This document shows positions 34,755-43,840 of a stretch of 64,000 nt of DNA, piece by piece. Made by a program: the position numbers and the translations under genes. The stretch comes from Arthrobacter sp. B1805. Lineage in GTDB: Bacteria; Actinomycetota; Actinomycetes; Actinomycetales; Micrococcaceae. The notes below the pieces were generated by a model. That model searched no databases and was not told the origin of the DNA. It worked only from the letters and a program-made list of their open reading frames with translations. The stretch's first letter is position 1, and every line of letters begins with the position of its first letter. The stretch is taken from the NCBI RefSeq assembly GCF_002929745.1, contig NZ_PJIQ01000007.1, positions 90,721 to 154,720 of the forward strand, given 5' to 3'.

Positions 34755-35744
34755 TCAGTCCCAGTTGCCGTACACGGCTTCGGTGTTCGCCGTCAGCCGT
34801 GCACACAGGGCGTCGAGCGGGGTGTCCAGGATCCCGGCCATGGCACGCACGGTGTAGGGCACCGCATAGGACGCGTTCGGGCGGCCGCGGTGCGGGTGCG
34901 GGGTGAGGAACGGCGCGTCGGTCTCGGTCAGCACGAGCGCAGGGTCGGCGACGAGCAACGCCTCCCGCAGGTTCTCCGCATTCTTGAAGGTGACCGTTCC
35001 GGCGAAGGACATGTACCAGCCCTGCTCGTTGCACGTGCGGGCGAGATCCGCGCCTCCCGAGAAGCAGTGCAGCACCACACGGTCGGGTGCGCCATCCGCG
35101 AGAAGCGTCTTCACGACGTCGTCGTGGGCGTCCCGGTCGTGGATCTGCAGCGCCTTGCCCAGCCGCTTCGCGATGTCGATGTGGCTGCGGAAGGAGGACA
35201 GCTGGCTCCCGCGGCCTTCCTCGCCCGTCCGGAAGTAGTCCAGGCCCGTCTCCCCGAGCGCCCGGACGCGCTCACCGGAGGCGAGCAATTCGATCTCGGA
35301 GAGGGCGTCGTCGAGCGTCCCCGCGCCGGCCAGGAGGGGTGCTTCATTGGGATGGAGTGCGACCGCCCCGAGGAGCCTCGCGTCCTGCTCGACGACGGCC
35401 GCCGTGAAGCGCGACGACGCAAGGTCGGTTCCTACCTGTACCGCCCCCCTGACACCGGCCGCTCCAGCGGCATCCAGCGCTTCGCTGATCGACACCTCGA
35501 CGGATCCTTCCCGGAAGTCGAAGTGCGAGTGGTTGTCGATCACGGGGAGAGGCAACGGCTCCGGCAGCGGCGGATACCCGCCCTTGCGCCGTCGTCGGAC
35601 GGCCGCGGCGTCGCCGTCGTCGCTCGCGCCCCCTGCTTCACCCGTGCCGCCGGGGGTTGCACCGGCGTCCTCCGGCTCCCGATAGGCCGGCGGCGTCTCG
35701 CCCGGCGCGTAGGGGTGGCGGACCGATGCTGCGCTGTTACACAT
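34755..35744 (-). CDS. TatD family metal-dependent hydrolase (DNase)
   Basis: TIM-barrel amidohydrolase-superfamily nuclease, implicated in DNA repair/3'-5' exonuclease activity. 329 residues. The first 65 residues are a Pro/Gly-rich extension; then DNHSHFD (first metal site, HxH), GETGLDY, QIHDRDAHDD, VLHCFSGG and TETDAPFL. ATG 35744. Upstream of rpf on the same strand; metG often precedes it in relatives but is not here, since the next gene upstream (moxR) is divergent. Confidence 0.93.
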   Translation of the reverse strand: MCNSAASVRHPYAPGETPPAYREPEDAGATPGGTGEAGGASDDGDAAAVRRRRKGGYPPLPEPLPLPVIDNHSHFDFREGSVEVSISEALDAAGAAGVRGAVQVGTDLASSRFTAAVVEQDARLLGAVALHPNEAPLLAGAGTLDDALSEIELLASGERVRALGETGLDYFRTGEEGRGSQLSSFRSHIDIAKRLGKALQIHDRDAHDDVVKTLLADGAPDRVVLHCFSGGADLARTCNEQGWYMSFAGTVTFKNAENLREALLVADPALVLTETDAPFLTPHPHRGRPNASYAVPYTVRAMAGILDTPLDALCARLTANTEAVYGNWD

Positions 35745-35926
35745 GGTTCAAGCCTAATCAGCACGCGGAACTTATCCCCCGGGGATCAAGTTGAGCTAGT
35801 AATCTGTTGAATCATTCAGCCCGGCCTCTGCTCCGTGCAGGACAGGCCGCGGCCGTTACCTGCGTCCCGATCGCACGGCTGTCCGGCCTGCGCTTGCCGC
35901 CGCAGCCGCACGCATGGAAGGCACCC

Positions 35927-36952
35927 ATGGACGTCCAGCACAACATCGCCGAGGTCGCAGAGGATCTCCGGCCGGCGGCACCAGCGGACCCGGACGTTCC
36001 CGGAGCGCGATTCCACGACGTCAGCTCGCGTATCCTCCGCTCGATCGACACCGTCATCGACGGCAAGCCCGAAGCCGCGCGCCTGGCCCTCACCGTCCTG
36101 CTGGCGCAGGGGCACCTGCTCCTCGAGGACGTGCCCGGCGTCGGCAAGACGATGCTGGCGAAGACGCTCGCCCGCACGATCGACTGCACCGTCAACCGCA
36201 TCCAGTTCACTCCCGACCTGCTGCCCTCCGACGTCACGGGGGTGTCCATTTTCAACCAGGATTCCCGCCGGTTCGAGTTCCGGCCCGGCCCGGTCTTCGC
36301 GAACATCGTCATCGGCGACGAGATCAACCGCGCATCCGCGAAGACGCAGTCCTCGCTCCTCGAATGCATGGAGGAGCACCAGGTCACGGTGGACGGACAC
36401 ACACATTCGCTCGGGGAACCGTTCATGGTGGTCGCGACGCAGAATCCGATCGAGATGGAGGGGACGTATCCCCTGCCCGAGGCCCAGCGCGACCGCTTCA
36501 TGGCGCGAATCTCCATGGGCTACCCGGATGCCCGCGCCGAGGCTGCCATGCTCGAGGCCCATCAGTCGGTGTCCCCGCTCGAGGCGATCCGCCCTGTGGC
36601 GAGCGTGGCCGACATCGCAGCCATGATGCGCCAGGTCCGGGGCGTCTACGTCTCGCCCGCCGTGAAGGACTACGCGGTCGCGATCGGACGTACCACGCGC
36701 GAGCATCCGCGGCTGCGGCTCGGCGCGAGCCCGCGGTCCCTCCTGCAGCTCCTGAGGGCCGCGAAGGCGGGAGCAGCGCTCGAGGGCCGCGACTTCGTGC
36801 TCCCCGACGACGTCGCGGCGATCGCCGACGCCGTCCTGGCGCACCGGCTCCTGCTCGACCGCAAGGCCACCAGCGCCGGGGAGACGGCATCGACCATCGT
36901 TGCCGACGTCCTTGCCCGGGTACCGGTGGCCCGCGAGGCCCAGCGGCGCTGA
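35927..36952 (+). CDS. MoxR-family AAA+ ATPase
   Basis: Chaperone-like AAA+ ATPase. 341 residues from ATG 35927, chosen because GGAAGG precedes it and the preceding in-frame stretch is unconserved. Walker A PGVGKT (70-75), Walker B IVIGDEINR (127-135), SSLLECMEE, and ATQNPIEMEGTYPLPEAQRDRF, the MoxR signature. Followed by DUF58 and transglutaminase genes in the same direction, the standard MoxR operon; the ATPase is thought to act on a partner containing a VWA/DUF58 domain. Confidence 0.95.
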   Translation: MDVQHNIAEVAEDLRPAAPADPDVPGARFHDVSSRILRSIDTVIDGKPEAARLALTVLLAQGHLLLEDVPGVGKTMLAKTLARTIDCTVNRIQFTPDLLPSDVTGVSIFNQDSRRFEFRPGPVFANIVIGDEINRASAKTQSSLLECMEEHQVTVDGHTHSLGEPFMVVATQNPIEMEGTYPLPEAQRDRFMARISMGYPDARAEAAMLEAHQSVSPLEAIRPVASVADIAAMMRQVRGVYVSPAVKDYAVAIGRTTREHPRLRLGASPRSLLQLLRAAKAGAALEGRDFVLPDDVAAIADAVLAHRLLLDRKATSAGETASTIVADVLARVPVAREAQRR

Positions 36953-36990
36953 CGACCATGACGCACCCCTTCTAGCTCCGGCGGTTCCCG

Positions 36991-38535
36991 ATGGTCCTCC
37001 TCGACAAGCTTCCTTCCCGCATCCTCACGGTGCGCGGGTGGGGCTTCGTCCTCACAGCCGTCCTGGCCCTGCTGTTCGCGCAGGTACTCGGCCGCCGCGA
37101 CCTCCTGTATGTGGGCGTGCTGCTCCTGGCACTGCCGATGGCCTCGATCCTCGTGCTGAGGATCGTCAAACCCCGCTTCACCGTGAGCAGGCGCTTCCAG
37201 CCGCAGTCGATGGAGATCGGTTCGACGACGACCGTCACGTTGTCGCTGACCGCGTCCGTGGCGGGCGGCGCCAGCATCTCGATGGAGGAGCAGCTGCCCC
37301 CGCGGTTCGGACAGGCACCCCGGTTCACCTATCCGTCGCGCAATCCGACCCGGGAGGGGGTCTCCCTCTACGAGTACCGCCTGCGCTCCGCCTACCGCGG
37401 GGTCTACGGCATCGGACCGGTGACCGCCGAGTTCACCGACCCCTTCGGTCTCGGGAAGTCACGCCACGTCCTCGGGGGTGAGGATGCCCTCGTCGTCACG
37501 CCCGCGCCCGTCGAGCTGCTCGCCTCCCCGCTGTCCGGGTCCCGGGGGAACGACGGCCTGGCCGCCACGCGCCGCCAGGCGAATCCGAGCGACGACGACG
37601 TCATGACGCGCGAGTACCGGCACGGTGATTCCATGCGACGCGTCCACTGGGCCGCGACGGCGCGCCACAGCGAGCTCATGGTCCGGCAGGAGGAATCCGT
37701 GACGACACCCCAGGCGACCCTGCTCATGGATCAGCGGCACGGCAGCTTCAGCACCGGGTTCATGGCCTTCGGCGCGGACGGCAACGGGCTCTCCACCTCC
37801 CCCACGTTCGAATGGGCCGTCACGGCCGTGATGTCGATCAGCACGCACCTCCTGGAGCGCAACTACGCACTGCGCTTCCTCGACCACCACGGAGCTCCCG
37901 CCCTGCTGCACTCCCCCTCCGCTCCGTTCCCGTCGGAGGAGGAACACCAGGGCCAGGGTGCCGTCGCCGGCATCGCCGAGGGGTTGGCGGCACTCGAGCT
38001 CGCACCCGAGGGCGGTCGCCGATTCCAGACGGAGGAGCGCGCGGGCAGCACCGTCATCCGCGCGGGTGAAGCGGCGCGCCAGGCCGCCCGCAGAATCCGC
38101 CGCTCCGCTGCGGATACGCCGCAGAGCGTTCATCATGCCGCCGCATTCGGGGACGACCTGCTCGACAAGCTCGTGGCGATGCGGCACCGTGGTCCGCTCA
38201 TCGCCGTCCTCGGCGTCATCACCACCGAGGAGGCGCGCTCCCTCGCCTCGGCCTCCGACTACGGCTCGGCAGCGTACGCCATCATCGTCGCCGAGCGGCC
38301 TGCTGAGTGCCAGCGGCAGCTTGACATCCTGCGCGATGCCGGCTGGCACGCCACGGCGGCCTCCCCCGCAGCCCGCCTGCCCGCGATCTGGGCCGGACTT
38401 GAGTACGCGGTCGGCCAGGCGCGCAACGGGAGCACCAACAGCTCCAGTACCCCGGGTACATCCGGGACATCTGGTACATCCGGCACCGCACCGTCCCACT
38501 CTTCCCGCACCAGGACGCACAGGGGGAACGCATGA
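36991..38535 (+). CDS. DUF58 domain-containing membrane protein
   Basis: 514 residues. Two N-terminal helices (about 14-50), a beta-rich region, and the DUF58 core REYRHGDSMRRVHWAATAR (about 207-225), then a VWA-like region. The C terminus is Ser/Thr/Gly-rich (SGTSGTSGTA). Function unknown; partner of MoxR in a conserved gene trio. Its stop overlaps the start of the transglutaminase gene (ATGA). Confidence 0.93.
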   Translation: MVLLDKLPSRILTVRGWGFVLTAVLALLFAQVLGRRDLLYVGVLLLALPMASILVLRIVKPRFTVSRRFQPQSMEIGSTTTVTLSLTASVAGGASISMEEQLPPRFGQAPRFTYPSRNPTREGVSLYEYRLRSAYRGVYGIGPVTAEFTDPFGLGKSRHVLGGEDALVVTPAPVELLASPLSGSRGNDGLAATRRQANPSDDDVMTREYRHGDSMRRVHWAATARHSELMVRQEESVTTPQATLLMDQRHGSFSTGFMAFGADGNGLSTSPTFEWAVTAVMSISTHLLERNYALRFLDHHGAPALLHSPSAPFPSEEEHQGQGAVAGIAEGLAALELAPEGGRRFQTEERAGSTVIRAGEAARQAARRIRRSAADTPQSVHHAAAFGDDLLDKLVAMRHRGPLIAVLGVITTEEARSLASASDYGSAAYAIIVAERPAECQRQLDILRDAGWHATAASPAARLPAIWAGLEYAVGQARNGSTNSSSTPGTSGTSGTSGTAPSHSSRTRTHRGNA

Positions 38536-40955
38536 CCTCGACACTGACCCGCCCGACGCCCGCCGCCGAGGCTGCACCGCGTACGCCGCAGCGCGCCCCC
38601 CTCGCCGATCCATGGCACTGGGCCGTGACGGGTGCTTCCCTGCTCGCCGTCCTCGCCGCGGCAACCAGTTTGAACGGGGTCGTGGAACCATGGACCTGGC
38701 TTCCTCCCGTGCTCGGTACTCTCGTTCCGGTGCTGCTGGCAATGGCCCTGACCCGGACACTGCGCCTGAGCGGAGCGCTCTCAGCCCTCGTCGGCGTGCT
38801 GGCACTCGTCGGTGCGCTCACTGCCCAGTTCTTCCCGCGCCAGAGCATCGTCGGCGTGATGCCGGGGCCAGGAACGTCACGGGAACTGGGGCGGCTTCTC
38901 GCGCAGGCCGAGGAGACCGTCGTCTCGCAGGTCGCGCCCGTACTCCCGAGCGCGGGCATCTTCCTGGTCATGTGCGCCGCGCTGGGCCTGATCGCCATCA
39001 TCGTGGACGTCTTCTCGACGACGATGCGCATGCCGGCCGCGAGCGGGCTGGGGCTCTTCACCGTCATGGTGGCACCGGCCATCGTGAAGCCGAACGGCGT
39101 CGGGATGGACGCGTTCATCGTCACGGTGCTCGCCTTCCTCCTGCTCCTCGCCGCGGCGCAGTGGCGCGAGAACCGCCTCGCGTCCGGCGGCGCCCGCGCC
39201 TCGTCCGGCTTTGCCGGCCGCAGCATGGCGATCGGCGCGGCGGCCCTCGCCGTGACCATCGTCCTGCCGATGTTCGTTCCGGGCTTCAACTCCGGGGCCT
39301 TCCCGCAGGGCTCCCGCATGAATGTCTGGGGCAACGCCACGGGCCTCAATCCCGCGGTCACGCTCGGCAACGACCTTCGCAATCCAACGGGCTTCGGCCG
39401 CATCGCGTACTCGACCAATTCGGATGCCCCGGTGTACCTGCGGGCCGTGACACTGGAGGACTTCAGCGGCCGCCGCTGGGAGCCCGATCAGCGCCTCGAC
39501 GACCGTGAGCCGGGCGTCGCCGAGATCGGGGCGGAGCAGGGCTCCCCCAGCTCCACTCCGGCCGGCAGTACTGTCTTCACCCGCATCACCACGCAGAGCT
39601 ACGCCAGCCCCTGGCTGCTCTCGCCCTACGCGCCCGTCGCCATCTCGGACCTGACCGGTAACTGGGCGTGGGACCCGGCGAACCTGTCCGTCTTCGCCAC
39701 CGACGGAGGATCGACCGCGCGCCAGGAGTACGTGGTGGAAAGCCGCTCGGCCGAGCTCACGCGCGAGGGCCTGGGCGTCATCGGCCCGTCGGAGCGCGAG
39801 CCGGTGCCGGAGGTGTTCACGCAGCTCCCGGATGACACGCCGGAGATCGTCCGCACGACGACGGAGGACGTGGCCGGCGAGTTCGTGAACCCGTACGACA
39901 AGGCGCTGGCCATCCAGAGCTACCTGCGCAGCTCCGAGTTCACCTACTCGGTCGAGGCCCCTGTCGACGGCGGGTACGACGGCAGCGGCATGGACGTCAT
40001 GGCGCGCTTCCTCGAGTCGAAGTCCGGGTACTGCGTGCACTACGCAGGCACCATGGCGGTCATGGCGCGGGCGGCCGGTATTCCCAGCCGTGTCGCCATC
40101 GGCTACACGCCCGGTAGCCCCACGGGTAACACGGAGGAGGGCCCCGACGGCGAGGAGCTGCGCGAGTTCGTCGTCGATTCCCGCAACGCGCACGCGTGGC
40201 CCGAGTTGTACTTCGAGGGCGCGGGCTGGGTGCGGTTCGAACCGACTCCCTCCCGCGGCGTCGTCCCGACCTACGCCCAACAGGCCTTCGCACCTGTGGG
40301 ACCCCGCGCGGACGATTCCGATTCCCTCAACCCCGGCGCCCGGCCGGGCGCCCTCCAGCCGACGGGGTCGGCAACAGCACCGGCCGAGAACTCCGAGGAA
40401 AGCCAGGCCAGCGGACCCAGTGACGATACGCAACCCGTCGCCGGTCTGCTCGCAGTCGCCGGGATCGGGCTCCTCGCTCTCCTGCCCCTGCTCCTCCGGA
40501 CCGCGAGGACTCGATCGCGGCGCCGCTCGGTCATGGTCCCGAGTGCCTCGACGGGCAGCGGGGGCGCCGCGACCTCGGCCTGGGCCGAGACCACGGAGAT
40601 CGCCGGCGACTACGGGTATCCCCTCGAGGCGACGGACACACCTCGGACCTTCGCAGGCCGCCTGGCCCGCGAGGCGGCCCTCGACGGCGAATCGGCCGGG
40701 GCGCTCGTGCGGCTGCGGTCCGCGTACGAGTACGAGGAGTACGCCGACCACGGAGGGCCCCTCGGGTCGTCGCCCGTGGCCGCGGCCCGGTCCTCCGTCC
40801 CGACCCTCGTCCGAGCGGTGGCACCCCCGCGGTGGGACGACGTGGACACTGTCACGCGCGCGGTCCGCAGCCGGTCCTCCTTCTCCACCCGGCTGAAGGC
40901 GCGCCTGTTCCCGCAGTCCCTCCTCAACCGGTTCCGGTCCGGCTCCCCGCGCTGA
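38532..40955 (+). CDS. TgpA-like transglutaminase-domain membrane protein (DUF3488)
   Basis: 807 residues. Six to seven N-terminal helices (DUF3488, about 30-260), an extracytoplasmic transglutaminase-like domain with Cys at about 501 in SGYCVHYAG and His at about 555 in NAHAWPELYF, then WVRFEPTP, a further helix at about 640-660 and a cytoplasmic tail. Third gene of the MoxR-DUF58-transglutaminase operon, thought to act on the envelope. ATG start overlapping DUF58 by 4 bases. Ends before a strong terminator hairpin. Confidence 0.93.
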   Translation: MTSTLTRPTPAAEAAPRTPQRAPLADPWHWAVTGASLLAVLAAATSLNGVVEPWTWLPPVLGTLVPVLLAMALTRTLRLSGALSALVGVLALVGALTAQFFPRQSIVGVMPGPGTSRELGRLLAQAEETVVSQVAPVLPSAGIFLVMCAALGLIAIIVDVFSTTMRMPAASGLGLFTVMVAPAIVKPNGVGMDAFIVTVLAFLLLLAAAQWRENRLASGGARASSGFAGRSMAIGAAALAVTIVLPMFVPGFNSGAFPQGSRMNVWGNATGLNPAVTLGNDLRNPTGFGRIAYSTNSDAPVYLRAVTLEDFSGRRWEPDQRLDDREPGVAEIGAEQGSPSSTPAGSTVFTRITTQSYASPWLLSPYAPVAISDLTGNWAWDPANLSVFATDGGSTARQEYVVESRSAELTREGLGVIGPSEREPVPEVFTQLPDDTPEIVRTTTEDVAGEFVNPYDKALAIQSYLRSSEFTYSVEAPVDGGYDGSGMDVMARFLESKSGYCVHYAGTMAVMARAAGIPSRVAIGYTPGSPTGNTEEGPDGEELREFVVDSRNAHAWPELYFEGAGWVRFEPTPSRGVVPTYAQQAFAPVGPRADDSDSLNPGARPGALQPTGSATAPAENSEESQASGPSDDTQPVAGLLAVAGIGLLALLPLLLRTARTRSRRRSVMVPSASTGSGGAATSAWAETTEIAGDYGYPLEATDTPRTFAGRLAREAALDGESAGALVRLRSAYEYEEYADHGGPLGSSPVAAARSSVPTLVRAVAPPRWDDVDTVTRAVRSRSSFSTRLKARLFPQSLLNRFRSGSPR

Positions 40956-41066
40956 TCGTCAGGACCACCCGGCCAGCGGGTGTCCTCCACGGCCACCCGG
41001 CCCGCGGGGCCCGCCACAGCCACCCGGTCCGAGGGAGCTCGTCAAGACCAGAGCCTGCCTGAAGCA

Positions 41067-41102
41067 GGAAGGCCGGCACCCTGCGGCAGGTGCCGGCCTT
41101 CC
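41067..41102. terminator. Terminator hairpin between convergent genes
   Basis: GGAAGGCCGGCACC (41067-41080) pairs perfectly with 41089-41102 around an 8-base loop. It lies 112 bases after the transglutaminase gene and 20 bases after the gabD stop on the other strand; no long T-run, but a 14-bp GC-rich stem between convergent genes is a good bidirectional terminator. Confidence 0.8.
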
Positions 41103-41122
41103 GTCGTCGGGCGGGATGTCCC

Positions 41123-42604
41123 CTAGGACGCGTAGGGGTCCGCGATGCCTACGTACTGCGTGTACAGGTACTCCTCGATGCCTTCCGCGCCGCCCTCGCG
41201 GCCGAGGCCGGACTGCTTCACCCCGCCGAACGGGGCAGCCGCATTGGACACGACGCCCGCGTTGAGGCCCAGCATGCCGGTCTCGAGGCGTTCGCCGATG
41301 CGCAGGCCCCGGTTGAGGTCGCGGGTGAAGACGTAGGCGACGAGGCCGTACTCGGTGTCGTTCGCGAGGTCCACGGCTTCGTCCTCCGTGCTGAACGTGA
41401 TGATCGGCGCGACGGGTCCGAAGATCTCCTCCTGCATGATGCGCGCGGTCCGCGGCACGTTCTTGAGCACGGTGGCCGGGTAGAAGTATCCGTCGCCCGT
41501 GACAGGCGAACCACCCGTGACCGTCTCCGCGCCGTCACCGACAGCCGCTGTCACCAGTTCGTGCACCTTGTCCCGGCTCTTCTGGTCGATCAGCGGGCCG
41601 AGCTTCGACTCGTCCTCCGTACCCCGGGCGGTCGTCATGCCGCCCATACGCTCGGCGAGGGCCGCGGCGAAACGGTCCGCCACCGATTCGTGCACGATGA
41701 AGCGGTTCGCGGCGGTGCAGGCCTCACCCATGTTCCGGAGCTTCGCGAGCATGGCACCGGTGACCGCCGCATCCAGGTCGGCGTCCTCGAACACGAGGAA
41801 GGGGGCATTGCCCCCGAGCTCCATGGAGGTCCGCAGGACGTTCTTCGAGGCGGCTGCCAACAGGTTCCGCCCCACCGGGGTGGAGCCGGTGAACGAGAGC
41901 TTTCGAAGGCGGGGATCCTCGATGAGCGGTCCCGTGACATCTCCCGCGGTGGTGGTGTTCACGATGTTGAGGACACCGTCCGGGAGGCCCGCTTCCTGGA
42001 GGACGGTCGCGAACAGCGACGACGTCAACGGCGTCAGGTTTGCCGGCTTGAGCACCATCGTGCAGCCCGCGGCGATTGCCGGAGCGATCTTCCGCGTCGC
42101 CATGGCCAGCGGGAAGTTCCACGGCGTGATGAGCAGGCAGGGCCCCACGGGCTTCTTGCTGACGAGCAGGCGGGACTTGCCGTCGGGCGACATGGAGTAG
42201 CGGCCGGAGGCGCGGACGGCTTCTTCCGAGAACCAGCGCAGGAACTCGGCTCCGTAGGTGACCTCTCCGCGTGCTTCGGCGACAGGCTTGCCCATCTCGA
42301 GGGTCATCAGCAGGGCGAACTCATCCGCCCTGGCAGTGACCAGATCGAAGGCCCGCCGGAGGATCTCACCCCGTTCACGGGGGGCGACGCGCGCCCAGTC
42401 GGCCTGGGCGGCAGCGGCTGCGTCGAGTGCAGCCATGCCGTCCGCGGGGGTGGCATCCGCGAGCGACAGGAGCGTGCGTCCGGTCGCCGGATCCTCGACG
42501 TCGAACGTGGCACCCGACGACGACGCCCGCCATTCCCCGCCGATGAAGAGCCCAGTGGGCACCTTGTCGAGTACAGCCTTCTCCTGGTCGGCTGTGACAG
42601 CCAT
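41123..42604 (-). CDS. gabD: NAD(P)-dependent succinate-semialdehyde dehydrogenase
   Basis: Aldehyde dehydrogenase superfamily; oxidises succinate semialdehyde to succinate in 4-aminobutyrate catabolism. 493 residues. TPWNFPLAMATRKIAPA, the cofactor loop FTGSTPVGRNLL, ELGGNAPFLVFEDADL with general-base Glu, and NMGEACTAANRF with catalytic Cys296. ATG 42604 with GGAG upstream; the 15-residue extension is not used. Close relatives act on other semialdehydes, so the exact substrate is inferred. No gabT in the window. Confidence 0.87.
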   Translation of the reverse strand: MAVTADQEKAVLDKVPTGLFIGGEWRASSSGATFDVEDPATGRTLLSLADATPADGMAALDAAAAAQADWARVAPRERGEILRRAFDLVTARADEFALLMTLEMGKPVAEARGEVTYGAEFLRWFSEEAVRASGRYSMSPDGKSRLLVSKKPVGPCLLITPWNFPLAMATRKIAPAIAAGCTMVLKPANLTPLTSSLFATVLQEAGLPDGVLNIVNTTTAGDVTGPLIEDPRLRKLSFTGSTPVGRNLLAAASKNVLRTSMELGGNAPFLVFEDADLDAAVTGAMLAKLRNMGEACTAANRFIVHESVADRFAAALAERMGGMTTARGTEDESKLGPLIDQKSRDKVHELVTAAVGDGAETVTGGSPVTGDGYFYPATVLKNVPRTARIMQEEIFGPVAPIITFSTEDEAVDLANDTEYGLVAYVFTRDLNRGLRIGERLETGMLGLNAGVVSNAAAPFGGVKQSGLGREGGAEGIEEYLYTQYVGIADPYAS

Positions 42605-42748
42605 AGTGAGCTCCTTCGCGAGGTTACGGGGCACGCCCCGAGGGGGCATTCCCGCTCACGCTAGACCCGGCGGCGAAGGAGTGTCCAGTGATTGCTGCAC
42701 GGCAGGTCGGCACTTCCTCTGGACATCTGCACAACGCCCGCAGCGCCC

Positions 42749-43717
42749 TCAGCGGGCGGCGATCACCGCCGCATACAGCTCGCGCTTGCTGACGCGGCTC
42801 TCGGCCGCCACGGCGGCGACGGCGTCCTTGAGCCTCATACCGCCCGCGATCAGCGCGTTGACGTCCGTCACGTGATCCTGCGGACTGGACGGTGGTGCCT
42901 CGGGGGCACCCGCGACGACGACGGCGATCTCGCCACGCACCTCGCTTGCCTGGGCCCACTGCAGGAGTTCGAGGAGCGATCCGCGGATCACCTGCTCATG
43001 GACCTTCGTCAGCTCGCGCGCCACGGCGGCCCCGCGATCCGATCCGAATGCCTGCTGCAGCGAGCGCAGCATCGGTTCCAGGCGGTGGGGTGCCTCGAAG
43101 AACACCATGGTCCTGCGCTCGGCGGCGAGATCGGCCAGGCGCCCGGCCCGCACTCCCGGCTTGCGGGGCAGGAAGCCTTCGAAGCAGAACCTGTCCGTGG
43201 GCAGTCCGGAGAGGGCCAGGGCTGCCAGGACCGCGGAAGCTCCCGGCACCGCCGTGAGGTCGAGCCCCTCGGCGACCGCCGCCTCCACGAGCCGGTAGCC
43301 GGGGTCGGAGACGGAGGGCATGCCGGCATCGGTCACCATCAGCAGCGTCGCTCCGTCGCGGACCAGATCGAGGAGTTCCGCGGTCCGTTCCGCTTCGTTG
43401 TGTTCGTGATAGCTGATGACGCGGCCCGACACGGTCACGCCGAGCGCCTGCACGAGCCGGTGGAGGCGGCGCGTGTCCTCGGCCGCGACCACGTCTGCCG
43501 TGTGGAGGAGTCCGATCAGCCGTTCGGTCGCGTCACCCATGTTGCCGATCGGAGTCGCCGCCAGGACGATCCTTCCCCTGCCGCTGCCGTCCCCGGCTGT
43601 TCCCCGGTAGGCGGTGACGGGGGCACGGGTCTCCGCCTGGTCCTCGCCCGCGGCGTCGGGGTGCTCCCCTGCGCCCTCGTCCGTCAGGTCAGGGTCGGTG
43701 TCGTTAGGCTGGTTCAC
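42749..43717 (-). CDS. rsmI: 16S rRNA (cytidine-1402-2'-O)-methyltransferase
   Basis: Tetrapyrrole-methylase-fold enzyme that 2'-O-methylates C1402 of 16S rRNA. 322 residues. VLAATPIGNMGDATER, AAEDTRR, HEHNE, VTDAGMPSVSDPG, VPGASAVLAALALSGLP, and C-terminal helices. An acidic 48-residue N-terminal extension precedes the core; GTG 43717 is the only start option and its ribosome site (GGAGC) is very close. Divergent from the mannosyltransferase, a common actinobacterial arrangement. Confidence 0.95.
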   Translation of the reverse strand: MNQPNDTDPDLTDEGAGEHPDAAGEDQAETRAPVTAYRGTAGDGSGRGRIVLAATPIGNMGDATERLIGLLHTADVVAAEDTRRLHRLVQALGVTVSGRVISYHEHNEAERTAELLDLVRDGATLLMVTDAGMPSVSDPGYRLVEAAVAEGLDLTAVPGASAVLAALALSGLPTDRFCFEGFLPRKPGVRAGRLADLAAERRTMVFFEAPHRLEPMLRSLQQAFGSDRGAAVARELTKVHEQVIRGSLLELLQWAQASEVRGEIAVVVAGAPEAPPSSPQDHVTDVNALIAGGMRLKDAVAAVAAESRVSKRELYAAVIAAR

Positions 43718-43840
43718 CGCTCCAGCCTAGCCCGCGGGGCCCGCGGCCCCTCCCGCCCTGCGGCATCCAGGACAGCTGGAACCCGGGCGCCGGTCCAGCA
43801 CGAGAGGAGAACGCGCAGACGCCGCCGGTAGCATGTCAGG